Positions 1 through 8,458 are shown, counted from the first letter of the stretch. The stretch is DNA of 55,605 bases from Flavobacterium sp. (GCF_024305175.1 NZ_JAMWYY010000018.1:1-55605), one strand, 5' to 3'. Notes: generated from the sequence alone by a model not told the origin. A program made the numbers and translations.

Positions 1-35
1 TAATAATTAATTAAAGTTATTAATGTAAAAACCGT

Positions 36-43
36 TACTTTTG
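36..43 (+). promoter_or_regulatory. ndk promoter -7 element
   Basis: TACTTTTG matches the Bacteroidota -7 consensus TAnnTTTG and lies about 20 bp before the ndk start. A weak TTAAAG around 11-16 could serve as the -33 element. Predicted from sequence only. Confidence 0.55.
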
Positions 44-63
44 CAGCAAATTTAAAAATGACT

Positions 64-483
64 ATGGCAACAAACAGGACTTTTACCATGATTAAGCCGG
101 ATGCTGTTGAAAAAGGGCACATCGGTGGAATTTTATCTATGATAACTGAAGCAGGTTTCAGGATCGTATCATTAAAGCTTACGCAGCTTACAGTGGCTGA
201 TGCTAAGAAATTTTATGCTGTTCACAGCGAAAGGCCTTTTTATGGCGAGCTTGTAGAGTTTATGTCTCGTGGCCCAATCGTGGCTGCCATACTTGAAAAA
301 GACAACGCTGTTGAAGAATTCAGGAAACTTATCGGTGCTACCAACCCGGCTGATGCTGCCGAAGGTACTATCCGTAAAAAATATGCTACATCAGTAGGCG
401 AAAACGCTGTTCACGGTTCTGACAGCGATGAGAACGCTGAGATAGAAAGCAACTTCCACTTTGCGGGAAGAGAGCAGTTCTAA
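64..483 (+). CDS. ndk: Nucleoside diphosphate kinase
   Basis: Transfers the gamma-phosphate of ATP to nucleoside diphosphates through a phosphohistidine intermediate and so balances cytosolic NTP and dNTP pools. The 139-residue product has the family length, opens with [11 protein letters not shown], and carries the active-site motif NAVHGSDS with the catalytic histidine at about residue 117. An in-frame ATG two codons upstream (58) is possible, but the family normally starts MATNRT. It is a single-gene unit: a TAnnTTTG promoter precedes it and a bidirectional hairpin separates it from the convergent DUF721 gene. Identification is secure; only the exact start is open. Confidence 0.97.
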   Translation: MATNRTFTMIKPDAVEKGHIGGILSMITEAGFRIVSLKLTQLTVADAKKFYAVHSERPFYGELVEFMSRGPIVAAILEKDNAVEEFRKLIGATNPADAAEGTIRKKYATSVGENAVHGSDSDENAEIESNFHFAGREQF

Positions 484-502
484 TCCTTTACAGACAGAAA
501 AT

Positions 503-533
503 AAAAAATGCCGCTTTAACAGCGGCATTTTTT
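503..533. terminator. Bidirectional terminator between ndk and DUF721 gene
   Basis: AAAAAATGCCGCT, a 5-nt TTAAC loop, then AGCGGCATTTTTT. The GC-rich stem has an A-tract on one side and a T-tract on the other, so it can end both convergent genes. Confidence 0.85.
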
Positions 534-534
534 G

Positions 535-831
535 TTATCGTAACACTACATCTTTTACAACCTCACGACCAAGCTCTTCGTTAATCATCTTTATTATTTT
601 TTCCCTGCCGTAGCTAAGCTCCTCCCGCAGCACTGCCGAAGTAAGCTCTACATACAGTACCTCATGTTTAAGCATTATCTCGCGTGTATAATTGTTTACA
701 CCGTTGCCCATAAGGTTTTTCCAAGCTTCGCGCACATCTATTTTATCAATGCCGTTTTGCAGGTTGTTAGCGCGTATAAACTCCTTCAGCACATCCCCTA
801 TGGGGCTTTCATCATTCAGCCGTTTTGCCAT
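535..831 (-). CDS. DUF721 (DciA-like) protein
   Basis: This 98-residue protein matches the small DUF721 family of Bacteroidota: an N-terminal IGDVLKEFI helix, the W-x-N/L-x-G segment (AWKNLMGNGVNNYT) and the strand-rich LYVELTSAVLREELSYGREKII that follows. DUF721 includes DciA, the ancestral loader of the replicative helicase DnaB in bacteria without DnaC or DnaI, so a replication role is likely but inferred from the family. It is one nucleotide downstream of a lipoprotein gene on the same strand, suggesting one transcript. A terminator hairpin lies just past its stop codon. Confidence 0.8.
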   Translation of the reverse strand: MAKRLNDESPIGDVLKEFIRANNLQNGIDKIDVREAWKNLMGNGVNNYTREIMLKHEVLYVELTSAVLREELSYGREKIIKMINEELGREVVKDVVLR

Positions 832-832
832 A

Positions 833-1249
833 TTATTTAAGCGTAAAAGGTTCGGGTTTTACATAGTGGTATTCTATATCCTGCTCGTTTTTCAGTACAA
901 GGTTTTCTTCGTCAAGCTCAATCACCTGTTCTTTCCATTCAGCATATCCTGTTTTGTAGCTAAGGTAGGTCTTACCATCTTCATTTACTACAGAAATATC
1001 TTCTGAGAGGTCATTAGCTACATAAGTACCGTCAAACTGTGGCATTACCTTCTTGCGGAAACCTTTATCGCCTTTAAGCTCAAAGTAGTCTATCGTAGGG
1101 TTTACGGTATATTCTTTTTCGGTACCGTCGGGCATTTCCGCAACTTTTATTTCCCAATAACCGTTAAGCTGTTTCAGCTCTTCGGCAGTATAGGTTTTAT
1201 TGCAGGACAGAAAAGCAACACAGGCAGCAAGCAGCAGTAATTTTTTCAT
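833..1249 (-). CDS. Lipocalin-like small lipoprotein
   Basis: A 138-residue predicted lipoprotein. MKKLLLLAACVAFLSCNK is a type II signal peptide with the lipobox cysteine at about residue 16. The mature part is rich in beta-strand pattern (GYWEIKVAEMPDG, YFELKGDKGFRKKV, KTYLSYKTGYAEWKEQV), which fits the lipocalin-like lipoproteins of Bacteroidota; that fold is inferred. An in-frame ATG four codons upstream (1261) exists but would put charged and polar residues before the signal peptide. It is followed after one nucleotide by the DUF721 gene, so the two are probably co-transcribed. Ligand and function are unknown. Confidence 0.7.
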   Translation of the reverse strand: MKKLLLLAACVAFLSCNKTYTAEELKQLNGYWEIKVAEMPDGTEKEYTVNPTIDYFELKGDKGFRKKVMPQFDGTYVANDLSEDISVVNEDGKTYLSYKTGYAEWKEQVIELDEENLVLKNEQDIEYHYVKPEPFTLK

Positions 1250-1365
1250 ATTCTTAAGCATTACACAGGCAAATTTAAGTAAAAAATAACTGTTATGGTT
1301 TTAACATTTATAATGCTTTACCGCACTGCGCGCAGTAATTTTACATCATAAAATGAAAAGGCTAT

Positions 1366-2421
1366 ATGAGACGACTAACACTTTTATTTACTGCCGTAAT
1401 GCTGATATCATGCTCTGAAGACGACAGCACTATTATAAATGACGAAAAAGCCTATTTTCCGGGTAACGGAGATGCATGGCAGCAAACTTCTGTTCGGGAT
1501 ATGGGCTGGAATGAAAAAGCCATTGCGCCGCTGCTTGATTTTCTCGAAACACAGAATACCAAGTCTTTTATGGTAATTGCCGATGGTAAAATAGTAATGG
1601 AGAATTACTTTAGGGGGCACACCCGAAACTCGGTTTGGCAATGGGCTAATGCCGATAAAACACTAACCGCAGCTGTAGCAGGCATAGCACAGCAGGAGGG
1701 TTATATAAACTTAGACAATAGTATTACAGATTATCTTGGGCAGGGCTGGACAAGCGCTCCCGCAGATAAGGAAACTGCAATAACGTGCAGGCACCTGCTG
1801 AGTATGACATCAGGGCTTGATGCCGGTGAGGGGATGTTAGACACACCGCAAAGCCTGCGCTATAACAATGATGCTGGTACAACCTGGGCTTATACTGATA
1901 CCGATTGTTTACTGACTGATGTTATAGCAACTGCTACAGGTAAAAGATGGGAAGATTATTTTTCTGAAAAAATCGGGAGGCAAATAGGCATGAACGGAAG
2001 CTGGTATAAAGTGAACGGGCAAAGGATGTATAAAAGCGATACGCGCAGCATGGCGCGCTTCGGACTGTTAGCACTGAATAACGGAAACTGGAACGGTACA
2101 CAGATTATTGACCGCAATTATTTTACTGAGTGCACTTCATCATCTCAGGATATAAATAAATCGTTTGGCTATTTATGGTGGGTAAACGGGCAGGAAAGCC
2201 ACCTGCTACCTAAAAATGACCACTTATTCCCGGGCAGCATAGTACTTTCGGCTCCGGATGATATGTATATGGGGTATGGCAATATGCACCAACGTATTTA
2301 TGTAGTGCCTTCTCTTAATATTGTAGTGGTACGCATGGGCGAAGCGGCAGATGAGAGTACTACCCCATTCTCCGGCTTTGACGAGCAACTATGGGTAAGG
2401 CTGAACAGTTTAATACAGTAA
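1366..2421 (+). CDS. Beta-lactamase-fold lipoprotein, probable pseudoenzyme
   Basis: A 351-residue predicted lipoprotein (lipobox LISC, Cys16) with the class C beta-lactamase/serine hydrolase fold. Family landmarks are clear: the LLSMTSGLD segment, SMARFGLLALNNGNW, SFGYLWWVNG and IYVVPSLNIVVVRMGE. The catalytic SxxK motif, however, reads NADK (Asn95 to Lys98), and the YxN motif reads YTD (Tyr176 to Asp178). The neighbouring paralogue keeps SAGK and YHN at the same places. Loss of the nucleophile suggests no acyl-enzyme chemistry, so a binding or scaffold role is more likely; that is inference. It is the first of two tandem copies and has no frameshift. Confidence 0.85.
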   Translation: MRRLTLLFTAVMLISCSEDDSTIINDEKAYFPGNGDAWQQTSVRDMGWNEKAIAPLLDFLETQNTKSFMVIADGKIVMENYFRGHTRNSVWQWANADKTLTAAVAGIAQQEGYINLDNSITDYLGQGWTSAPADKETAITCRHLLSMTSGLDAGEGMLDTPQSLRYNNDAGTTWAYTDTDCLLTDVIATATGKRWEDYFSEKIGRQIGMNGSWYKVNGQRMYKSDTRSMARFGLLALNNGNWNGTQIIDRNYFTECTSSSQDINKSFGYLWWVNGQESHLLPKNDHLFPGSIVLSAPDDMYMGYGNMHQRIYVVPSLNIVVVRMGEAADESTTPFSGFDEQLWVRLNSLIQ

Positions 2422-2517
2422 TCATCTCACTTAAATAACCAGAAAAAATATTTCAGCTTTTTCATACAGCATTAAACTATTTGATACTTTTAATGTCTTA
2501 TAGTTAAATAATGCATT

Positions 2518-3591
2518 ATGAAAAAATATCTGTGGCTTGCTATAGTATGCTTATCTGTAGCATGCAGTTCTGAAGATAATGACAGCAATACACCTCCAGC
2601 TACTAATAATGATGAGATGTATTTTCCTGAAAACAATACCGATGTCTGGGAAACAGTAAGCACTTCAGAACTTGGGTGGGATGAAACCGCCAAGGCTGAT
2701 TTGTTTTCTTACTTAGAAGAAAAGAATACAAAGTCATTTATTGTACTGGTTAATGGCCGCATTGCAATTGAGGAGTATTTTAACGGACATACTGCCACTT
2801 CGCCCTGGTACTGGGCAAGTGCCGGCAAAACACTAACCGCTACACTAACAGGTATTGCAGAACAGGAAAACTATATTGATTTAAATGATAAAGCATCTGA
2901 CTATCTTGGTACAGGATGGACAAGCGCTCCTCCTGCTAAAGAAAATCTTATTACTATAGAACATCTTTTAACCATGAGCAGCGGGCTTGACGATGCAATG
3001 GGCGATGATGTTTCTCCCGATAACCTTATCTATAAAGCTGATGCCGGCACACGCTGGGCTTACCATAATGTATATGTAAAACTTCAGGATGTTGTGGCGG
3101 CCGCTACCAACCAGAGTTGGGATAACTATTTCAACACCAAACTTAAAACCCCTATTGGCATGTCGGGTGCATGGATACCATCTGAAGATTTAAGTGTATA
3201 CTGGAGCAACTCCCGCAGTATGGCACGCTTTGGGCTGCTTGCCCTTAATAACGGAAAATGGAAAGGCCAGCAAATTGTGAATGTAAACTATTTTGCGGAT
3301 GCCACAACCACATCTCAAAACATCAATAAATCATACGGTTACCTGTGGTGGATAAACGGAGAAGAGAGTTTCCGACTGCCGCAGACGCAGCTTCAGTTCC
3401 CGGGCAGCCTGATACCAGTTGCACCCAATGATATGTATATGGCGCTGGGTAAAAACGACCAGAAGATTTATGTAATACCATCCAAAAAGATGGTTATAAT
3501 AAGGATGGGCGAATCAGCCGACGGGGAGAATTTTGCACTATCAGATTTTGATGAGCAACTCTGGGTAAAAATAAATGAGCTGATAAATTAA
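2518..3591 (+). CDS. Serine hydrolase, class C beta-lactamase family lipoprotein
   Basis: A 357-residue predicted lipoprotein (lipobox SVAC, Cys16) with a class C beta-lactamase-type domain from about residue 45. The nucleophile motif SAGK (Ser101, Lys104) and the YHN motif (Tyr182, Asn184) are intact, with LLTMSSGLDD, SMARFGLLALNNGKW and SYGYLWWING alignable throughout to the preceding gene. It is probably a cell-envelope esterase, peptidase or amidase; the substrate cannot be read from sequence and it need not be a true beta-lactamase. It lies 96 bp downstream of its paralogue on the same strand, a tandem duplication. An inverted repeat overlaps its stop codon. Confidence 0.87.
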   Translation: MKKYLWLAIVCLSVACSSEDNDSNTPPATNNDEMYFPENNTDVWETVSTSELGWDETAKADLFSYLEEKNTKSFIVLVNGRIAIEEYFNGHTATSPWYWASAGKTLTATLTGIAEQENYIDLNDKASDYLGTGWTSAPPAKENLITIEHLLTMSSGLDDAMGDDVSPDNLIYKADAGTRWAYHNVYVKLQDVVAAATNQSWDNYFNTKLKTPIGMSGAWIPSEDLSVYWSNSRSMARFGLLALNNGKWKGQQIVNVNYFADATTTSQNINKSYGYLWWINGEESFRLPQTQLQFPGSLIPVAPNDMYMALGKNDQKIYVIPSKKMVIIRMGESADGENFALSDFDEQLWVKINELIN

Positions 3592-3610
3592 TATCAGCTC
3601 ATTTATTTTA
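3567..3610. terminator. Bidirectional terminator overlapping the stop codon
   Basis: GAGCTGATA (3577-3585) and TATCAGCTC (3592-3600) pair around a 6-nt loop. The stem extends outward through AAAATAAAT and ATTTATTTT. It spans the stop of the serine hydrolase gene and faces the 3' end of ftsY, so it can serve both. Confidence 0.75.
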
Positions 3611-3626
3611 TAATAGTATTTCTATT

Positions 3627-4580
3627 TTATTTAAAGAATGAATCTACAAATTCATGTTTGTTAAACACCTGTAAATCCTCTATTCCTTCGCCTACTCCAA
3701 TATATTTTACAGGTATCTGGAACTGGTCTGATATACCTATTACCACACCACCTTTTGCAGTACCGTCAAGCTTTGTAACCGCAAGGCTGGTAACCTCTGT
3801 AGCAGCAGTAAACTGCTTTGCCTGCTCAAATGCATTTTGCCCGGTAGAGCCATCAAGCACCAATAATACATCATGCGGCGCATCATCTATTACCTTTTGC
3901 ATAACACGTTTTACCTTGCTAAGCTCGTTCATAAGGTTTACTTTATTATGAAGCCTTCCTGCAGTATCTATAATAACAATATCGGCATCCTGCTTAACGG
4001 CAGATTGCAGCGTATCAAAAGCAACAGAAGCCGGGTCGCTGCCCATTTGCTGCCTTACAATAGGCACTCCCACCCTGTCGGCCCACACCTGAAGCTGGTC
4101 TATAGCCGCAGCCCTAAAGGTATCGGCAGCACCAAGCACAACTTTGTGCCCGGCTTTTTTAAACTGGTATGCAAGTTTACCTATTGTAGTGGTTTTACCA
4201 ACACCATTAACACCAACCACCATTATTACATAAGGCTTTTTATCCGCAGATATTACAAATTCTGTTTCTTCCCCGGTATTGGTTTCGCTAAGTAATCCCG
4301 CAATTTCTTCCCTTAAAATTTTATTAAGTTCGTCTGTACCCAGGTACTTGTCGCGCGAAACACGCTCTTCTATGCGTTCTATTACTTTAAGTGTTGTGTT
4401 TACACCAACATCTGATGATACAAGTACTTCCTCAAGGTTATCGAGTACCTCATCATCTACTTTAGATTTTCCTGCAACGGCCTTTGAGAGCTTAGAAAAG
4501 AAAGAACTTTTTGTTTTCTCAAGACCCTTGTCAAGGGTTTCTTTCTTTTCGGAAGAAAATATTTTTTTAAAGAAATTCAT
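3627..4580 (-). CDS. ftsY: Signal recognition particle receptor FtsY
   Basis: SRP receptor GTPase that docks ribosome-SRP complexes at the membrane for co-translational insertion. From the chosen start the protein has 317 residues: a short basic N-terminal region (MNFFKKIF), the helical N domain to about 105, then the G domain with GVNGVGKT (about 123-130), DTFRAAA, DTAGRLHN and TKLDGTAKGG. The long acidic A domain of E. coli FtsY is absent, as is usual in Bacteroidota. A longer ORF starts at 4604, but a TATCTTTA promoter-like element at 4608-4615 on this strand would leave that start almost without a leader, so 4580 is preferred. A terminator upstream separates it from the ribosomal protein genes. 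Confidence 0.96.
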   Translation of the reverse strand: MNFFKKIFSSEKKETLDKGLEKTKSSFFSKLSKAVAGKSKVDDEVLDNLEEVLVSSDVGVNTTLKVIERIEERVSRDKYLGTDELNKILREEIAGLLSETNTGEETEFVISADKKPYVIMVVGVNGVGKTTTIGKLAYQFKKAGHKVVLGAADTFRAAAIDQLQVWADRVGVPIVRQQMGSDPASVAFDTLQSAVKQDADIVIIDTAGRLHNKVNLMNELSKVKRVMQKVIDDAPHDVLLVLDGSTGQNAFEQAKQFTAATEVTSLAVTKLDGTAKGGVVIGISDQFQIPVKYIGVGEGIEDLQVFNKHEFVDSFFK

Positions 4581-4607
4581 AGTTGTACTAACGGTTTTTT
4601 CCAACGG

Positions 4608-4615
4608 TAAAGATA
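4608..4615 (-). promoter_or_regulatory. Putative ftsY promoter -7 element
   Basis: On the minus strand this reads TATCTTTA, one base from TAnnTTTG, about 28 bp before the preferred ftsY start. No good -33 TTG is seen. Confidence 0.35.
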
Positions 4616-4621
4616 GAAAAT

Positions 4622-4658
4622 AAAAAAGCTACTTTCTTTATCGGAAAGTAGCTTTTCT
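4622..4658 (-). terminator. Terminator after the rpmB-rpmG-DUF4295 operon
   Basis: AAAAGCTACTTTC (4624-4636) and GAAAGTAGCTTTT (4644-4656) form a 13-bp stem. Read on the minus strand it ends in a T-run, 20 bp past the DUF4295 stop codon. Confidence 0.85.
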
Positions 4659-4675
4659 ATATCTTGTAAGGATAA

Positions 4676-4828
4676 TCATTTCTTCTTAAGAAATTCATCC
4701 ACCATTTCGGGTGCCATTACAGCTTCAACAAAAGTGTAAGCACCTGTTTTAGGCGACTTTACCATCTTGATGGCTTTAGTTAACCTCTTTGAAGATGTTT
4801 GTAATGATGCTACGGTTTTCTTTGCCAT
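4676..4828 (-). CDS. DUF4295 small basic protein
   Basis: A 50-residue lysine-rich protein, MAKKTVASLQTSSKRLTKAI at its N-terminus and ending DEFLKKK. It belongs to DUF4295, a family found in Bacteroidota immediately downstream of rpmB and rpmG. The position, 9 bp after rpmG and before a strong terminator, together with the size and charge, suggests a ribosome-associated role, but no function is established. It is easily missed because it is so short. The start codon is the only in-frame ATG near the rpmG end. Confidence 0.9.
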   Translation of the reverse strand: MAKKTVASLQTSSKRLTKAIKMVKSPKTGAYTFVEAVMAPEMVDEFLKKK

Positions 4829-4837
4829 GATGTAAAA

Positions 4838-5020
4838 TTATTTAATTTCTTTATGAACTGTTACTCTCTTAAGAACAGGGTTGAATTTTTTTATCTCCAG
4901 CCTGTCAGGAGTATTTTTCTTATTTTTAGTAGTGATGTACCTTGAGGTTCCCGGCATACCGGTAGCCTTGTGCTCAGTACACTCTAAAATAACCTGGATT
5001 CTGTTACCTTTCTTTGCCAT
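4838..5020 (-). CDS. rpmG: 50S ribosomal protein L33
   Basis: A 60-residue L33. It begins [19 protein letters not shown] and contains the family segment [20 protein letters not shown] and the C-terminal basic tail. The paired CxxC zinc motifs of the C+ form are absent (only one cysteine remains), so this is the zinc-independent C- type. It is located in the large subunit near the E site. It lies between rpmB upstream and DUF4295 downstream in one short operon. Confidence 0.96.
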   Translation of the reverse strand: MAKKGNRIQVILECTEHKATGMPGTSRYITTKNKKNTPDRLEIKKFNPVLKRVTVHKEIK

Positions 5021-5052
5021 CTTAAATATATATTATTTTAGTCCTGTTAGGA

Positions 5053-5289
5053 TTACTTAATAAATCCTTTAGCTTTAGCTTCTTTCAAAACTGCAGCAAG
5101 ACCGTTTTTGTTTATCGTTTTGATAGTTGAAGCGGCTACCCTTAAAGTGATCCACCTGTCTTCTTCAGGAAGATAGAAACGCTTCTTCACCAAGTTTACA
5201 CTAAACTTTCTTTTAGTCTTGTTCATTGCGTGGGAAACATTGTTTCCTACCATCGCTTTCTTACCTGTAAGGGCACAAACTCTTGACAT
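5053..5289 (-). CDS. rpmB: 50S ribosomal protein L28
   Basis: A 78-residue L28 starting [27 protein letters not shown] in family-typical order (shown here as a motif chain: SRVCALTGK, then [13 protein letters not shown], then [16 protein letters not shown]). Of the cysteines used for zinc in some L28 proteins only Cys5 is present, so like L33 this is probably a zinc-free form. First gene of the rpmB-rpmG-DUF4295 operon; a near-consensus promoter element (TTTCTTTG on the minus strand, 5328-5335) lies about 40 bp upstream. Confidence 0.96.
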   Translation of the reverse strand: MSRVCALTGKKAMVGNNVSHAMNKTKRKFSVNLVKKRFYLPEEDRWITLRVAASTIKTINKNGLAAVLKEAKAKGFIK

Positions 5290-5368
5290 TATTATTAGCT
5301 TTTATATCGTTATTCAAAATCAGGGTGCAAAGAAACAAAAAAGAAATATATTACACAAACATAATAAG

Positions 5369-6616
5369 TTAGTTTTTTAATATTTCCTTATAAATTTTTT
5401 CGAGCGCTTTGTTTACTGCCCTGTCTATTACTTTTTCGCGCGGCTGCCCCAACTTAAATTCTTCACTGTAAACACCCTCAGGAGTTGCAAAACCAATAAA
5501 AACCGTACCCACCTCCGCTTCAGAGTCGCCCTTGTCAGGCCCTGCATTACCTGTGGTTGAAAGCGCATAATGTGCCCCGAAAGCCTCTTTTGCTTTTTGT
5601 GCCATAGCTTCGGCAACCTGTGCACTTACAACAGAGTTTTTTTCGATAACATCAGCAGGTACGCCAAGCACATCTGTTTTTGACTGAGTGGCATAAGTAA
5701 CCATGCCCCCCTTAAAGTAGGCAGATGCACCCGGCACAGATGCTATAACCTGCGCCAGCTTGCCGCCTGTGCAGCTTTCGGCTACGGCAATGGTTTTACC
5801 TTTTGCTGCTAACAGCCTGCCCACAACCACCTCTATGGTTTCCTGCTCATCATACCCCACAATAATATCTCCAATAAAAGCTTTGAGCTTCTCTGTTTCG
5901 GCTGCAACGGTATCTTTTAAAAGTTGCTCGTCTGCCCCTCGTGCCGAAAGCCGCAGCCTTACCCTGCCGGGGCTTGGCAAATAGGCCAGTTTAATAAATT
6001 CAGGCAGGTTGTTTTCCCAATCTTCAATACGTTCGGCAATAACGCTTTCGCCCTGCCCGTAAGTAAGTATTGTTTTATGGTAAATATACGGGCGCTTGTA
6101 TTTTTGCATAAGGCGGGGCAAAGCCTCTTTCTCCATTATATCTTTCATCTCATACGGAACACCCGGCAAGGATATAAATACAGTGCCACCCTTTTCCATC
6201 CACATACCCGGTGCAGTGCCCACACTGTTAAACAGCACAGTGCAGCGCGATGGCACCAGCGCCTGGTCTTTATTCATTTGAGATGCAGGCCGCTGCAATA
6301 CTTTCTCTATCAGGTGTGTAACGTGTTGCAGTACATCGCTATTCAGCACCAGGTGATCATCAAAATACTCACAAAAGGTTTTCTTGGTAATATCATCTTT
6401 GGTAGGGCCAAGTCCGCCTGTTATAACCACCACATCTACCTTGTCCTGGAGTTTACTTAGCGTATTGGTAATATGTTGCTTTTCATCGCTTACAGAAAGC
6501 ATTTCATAAACCCCTATCCCTATCTTATCAAGTGCTTTAGCAATATAAGATGAGTTTGTATCTACTATCTGCCCGATGAGTATTTCATCGCCAACAGTTA
6601 CAATGGCTGCTTTCAT
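5369..6616 (-). CDS. cinA: CinA, competence/damage-inducible family protein
   Basis: A 415-residue two-domain CinA. The N-terminal half is a MoaB/MogA-like domain (COG1058) beginning [20 protein letters not shown] with the [10 protein letters not shown] nucleotide-binding loop. The C-terminal half is the PncC-type nicotinamide-mononucleotide deamidase domain with [19 protein letters not shown] and [12 protein letters not shown]. The family salvages NMN formed by NAD-dependent reactions such as DNA ligation; some members have ADP-ribose pyrophosphatase activity in the first domain. It is the third gene of a tightly packed run (FAH family, Hpt, cinA), only 3 bp after the Hpt gene. Confidence 0.94.
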   Translation of the reverse strand: MKAAIVTVGDEILIGQIVDTNSSYIAKALDKIGIGVYEMLSVSDEKQHITNTLSKLQDKVDVVVITGGLGPTKDDITKKTFCEYFDDHLVLNSDVLQHVTHLIEKVLQRPASQMNKDQALVPSRCTVLFNSVGTAPGMWMEKGGTVFISLPGVPYEMKDIMEKEALPRLMQKYKRPYIYHKTILTYGQGESVIAERIEDWENNLPEFIKLAYLPSPGRVRLRLSARGADEQLLKDTVAAETEKLKAFIGDIIVGYDEQETIEVVVGRLLAAKGKTIAVAESCTGGKLAQVIASVPGASAYFKGGMVTYATQSKTDVLGVPADVIEKNSVVSAQVAEAMAQKAKEAFGAHYALSTTGNAGPDKGDSEAEVGTVFIGFATPEGVYSEEFKLGQPREKVIDRAVNKALEKIYKEILKN

Positions 6617-6619
6617 ATT

Positions 6620-6967
6620 TTATTTGAGGTCGTAATCTTTTTTAAGCTCTTTAAGTGTAAGCTTTATATACTTCCTGAGGTTTTTAACCACATCTTTTAT
6701 CTCTCTTTTTTTGCCTTCGGCTTTAGTCCATGCCTCTATGGCAATAACATCCCGGTAAGCTATATCCATACCCAAGAGGTCGAGCGTTGGCTTTATTTTA
6801 TGTGCCGCCTGATACACACGCTGGTAGTCTTTGTCTTTAAGGCCTTCTTTAATGTTTACAATTTCTGCAGGCACTTCTTCAGTAAAAAGCACAACAATCT
6901 GCCTGGCAAAGTCTACATCATTGTCAGAGATAGCATATACTTTAGATAGATTATAATTCAGCGCCAT
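6620..6967 (-). CDS. Stand-alone Hpt (histidine phosphotransfer) protein
   Basis: A 115-residue all-helical protein with the histidine phosphotransfer motif AAHKIKPTLDLLG; His56 is the predicted phospho-acceptor and Lys59 the usual partner (HxxK), with the glycine after the leucine pair. It lacks receiver, kinase or membrane segments. Hpt proteins pass phosphoryl groups between receiver domains of hybrid kinases and response regulators; no such gene is nearby, so its partners are encoded elsewhere. Start and stop codons overlap the upstream FAH-family gene as TAATG, indicating translational coupling, and cinA follows 3 bp later. Confidence 0.85.
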   Translation of the reverse strand: MALNYNLSKVYAISDNDVDFARQIVVLFTEEVPAEIVNIKEGLKDKDYQRVYQAAHKIKPTLDLLGMDIAYRDVIAIEAWTKAEGKKREIKDVVKNLRKYIKLTLKELKKDYDLK

Positions 6968-7578
6968 TACTTTACCTGTATCCTGAACATTTTTTTTCCT
7001 TCAAGGTAGCCTTCCAGCACATCATCAGTATTAACCTTTGCCACGCCTTTTGGTGTCCCTGTAAAAATTATATCGCCTGTACGCAGTGTAAAATACTGTG
7101 AAATATAGGCTATAAGCTCATCAACTTTCCAGAGCATTTGTGCAGTGTTGCCCTGTTGCACCACTGTACCGTTACTGGTCAGTTCAAAGTTAATATTATC
7201 AAGCGATGTAAATTCTGATTTGTCAACAAAATCTCCTATAACAGCCGAACCGTCAAACGCTTTTGCCTTTTCCCATGGCAGCCCTTTGGCCTTAAGCTCT
7301 GATTGTAGGTCGCGCGCCGTAAAATCGATACCCAGCCCTATTTCATCATAGTATTTATGGGCGAACTTTGCATCAACATACTTACCTACTTTTTTAATTT
7401 TAACCAAAACCTCAACCTCGTGGTGCACATCATTGCTGAATTCCGGTATTACAAACGGAAAATGCTTTTGCACCACTGCCGTATTGGGCTTCATAAAAAT
7501 AACGGGGGCATCGGGCCTTTCGTTCTGCAGTTCGCTTATATGGTCGGCGTAGTTCCTGCCTATACAGATAATTTTCAT
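6967..7578 (-). CDS. Fumarylacetoacetate hydrolase family protein
   Basis: A 203-residue single-domain FAH-fold enzyme, the size of the FAHD1/acylpyruvase group. The start CIGRNYADHISEL, the metal-binding HHEVEVLVKI segment (Glu-x-Glu), GIDFTARDLQ, KAFDGSAVIGDF and TGTPKGVAKV are family landmarks. Members are Mg2+-dependent acylpyruvate hydrolases or oxaloacetate decarboxylase/tautomerases; the substrate here cannot be fixed from sequence, and keto-enol housekeeping of oxaloacetate is plausible. First of the coupled FAH-Hpt-cinA genes, 17 bp downstream of the exonuclease gene. Confidence 0.9.
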   Translation of the reverse strand: MKIICIGRNYADHISELQNERPDAPVIFMKPNTAVVQKHFPFVIPEFSNDVHHEVEVLVKIKKVGKYVDAKFAHKYYDEIGLGIDFTARDLQSELKAKGLPWEKAKAFDGSAVIGDFVDKSEFTSLDNINFELTSNGTVVQQGNTAQMLWKVDELIAYISQYFTLRTGDIIFTGTPKGVAKVNTDDVLEGYLEGKKMFRIQVK

Positions 7579-7595
7579 TATCGCTGCTGTTTTAT

Positions 7596-8378
7596 TTAAT
7601 TATGGAGTTTACTGTTCAGCTTACGCAGTTTAATGGCAGTAAGCACTTTTTTGGTGTATAACGGAAAGTCAGCATTCTGAAACCAGCCATAATAGCCGGG
7701 CTCCTGCTCCAGCACATCTTCTACCTTTACACCTTTAAATTTACCGAATGTAAATACTTCTGCACCACAGGCGTCGTCCATAACAATAAAGCCGGCAAAA
7801 TCTACGGCCTTTTTGCGGGTGGTAAATTCAGAGAGCAGCTTCATATCGTTCACAAGGTCTTCATACCTGTCAAGCTGTGCTTTCAGTATCTCATAGGTGG
7901 CATTGGTGTCAGCCTCGGCGCTGTGGGCATTCTCCAGTATCTGGCCGCAGTAAAACTTATAGGCCGCGCTAAGGGTACGTTCTTCTTTTTTATGGAAAAT
8001 TGTCTGCACATCCACACTCACCCGGTTCTTCATGTCAAAATCGAGCCCGGCACGCAGCATTTCTTCAGCAAGCAGCGGTATATCAAACCTGTCAGAATTA
8101 TAACCTGCAAGGTCAGAATCTTTTATCAGGTTGTATATCTGGTGCGAGAGCTGTTTAAAAGTAGGCTCATTAGCTACCTTTTCATCAGTAATGCCGTGAA
8201 ATGACGTTGTGTGCGGCGGTATTGGCCTTTCGGGGTTTACAAGCCAGGTGCGGCTTTCTTTATTGCCGTTAGGATATACTTTTAGTATTGATATTTCAAC
8301 TATCCTGTCTTTGCAGATATCGGTACCCGTAGTTTCGAGGTCGAAAAAGCAAATTGGGCGGTGTAGTTTAAGTTCCAT
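7596..8378 (-). CDS. DnaQ-like 3'-5' exonuclease (DEDDh)
   Basis: A 260-residue exonuclease of the DnaQ/RNase T superfamily. FFDLETTG gives the first Asp and Glu, AGYNSDRFDIPLL the second Asp, and the HSAEADT segment the DEDDh histidine and last Asp. A C-terminal region of about 90 residues (FTFGKFKGVKVEDV, GYYGWFQNADFP) matches the extension found on many Bacteroidota homologues. It could be a proofreading subunit or a separate repair/RNA exonuclease; the extension favours a stand-alone enzyme. An upstream in-frame ATG (8396) would add six residues, but MELKLHRPICFFDLETTG is the usual start. Confidence 0.9.
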   Translation of the reverse strand: MELKLHRPICFFDLETTGTDICKDRIVEISILKVYPNGNKESRTWLVNPERPIPPHTTSFHGITDEKVANEPTFKQLSHQIYNLIKDSDLAGYNSDRFDIPLLAEEMLRAGLDFDMKNRVSVDVQTIFHKKEERTLSAAYKFYCGQILENAHSAEADTNATYEILKAQLDRYEDLVNDMKLLSEFTTRKKAVDFAGFIVMDDACGAEVFTFGKFKGVKVEDVLEQEPGYYGWFQNADFPLYTKKVLTAIKLRKLNSKLHN

Positions 8379-8458
8379 AATATTTTGTCTTATCACAAAG
8401 ATAACCCTGAAAGGCTAATTAAAAAAGTAAACAGGTTTTTATTTAAAAAAGCCGGATG

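Noticed and set aside
1366..3591. Beta-lactamase resistance genes
   Set aside because: The fold is shared, but lipoprotein form, sequence divergence and loss of Ser in one copy do not support antibiotic hydrolysis.
5924..6460. 178-residue plus-strand ORF inside cinA
   Set aside because: Antisense to conserved cinA sequence, with cysteine/histidine-rich low-quality translation and no promoter.
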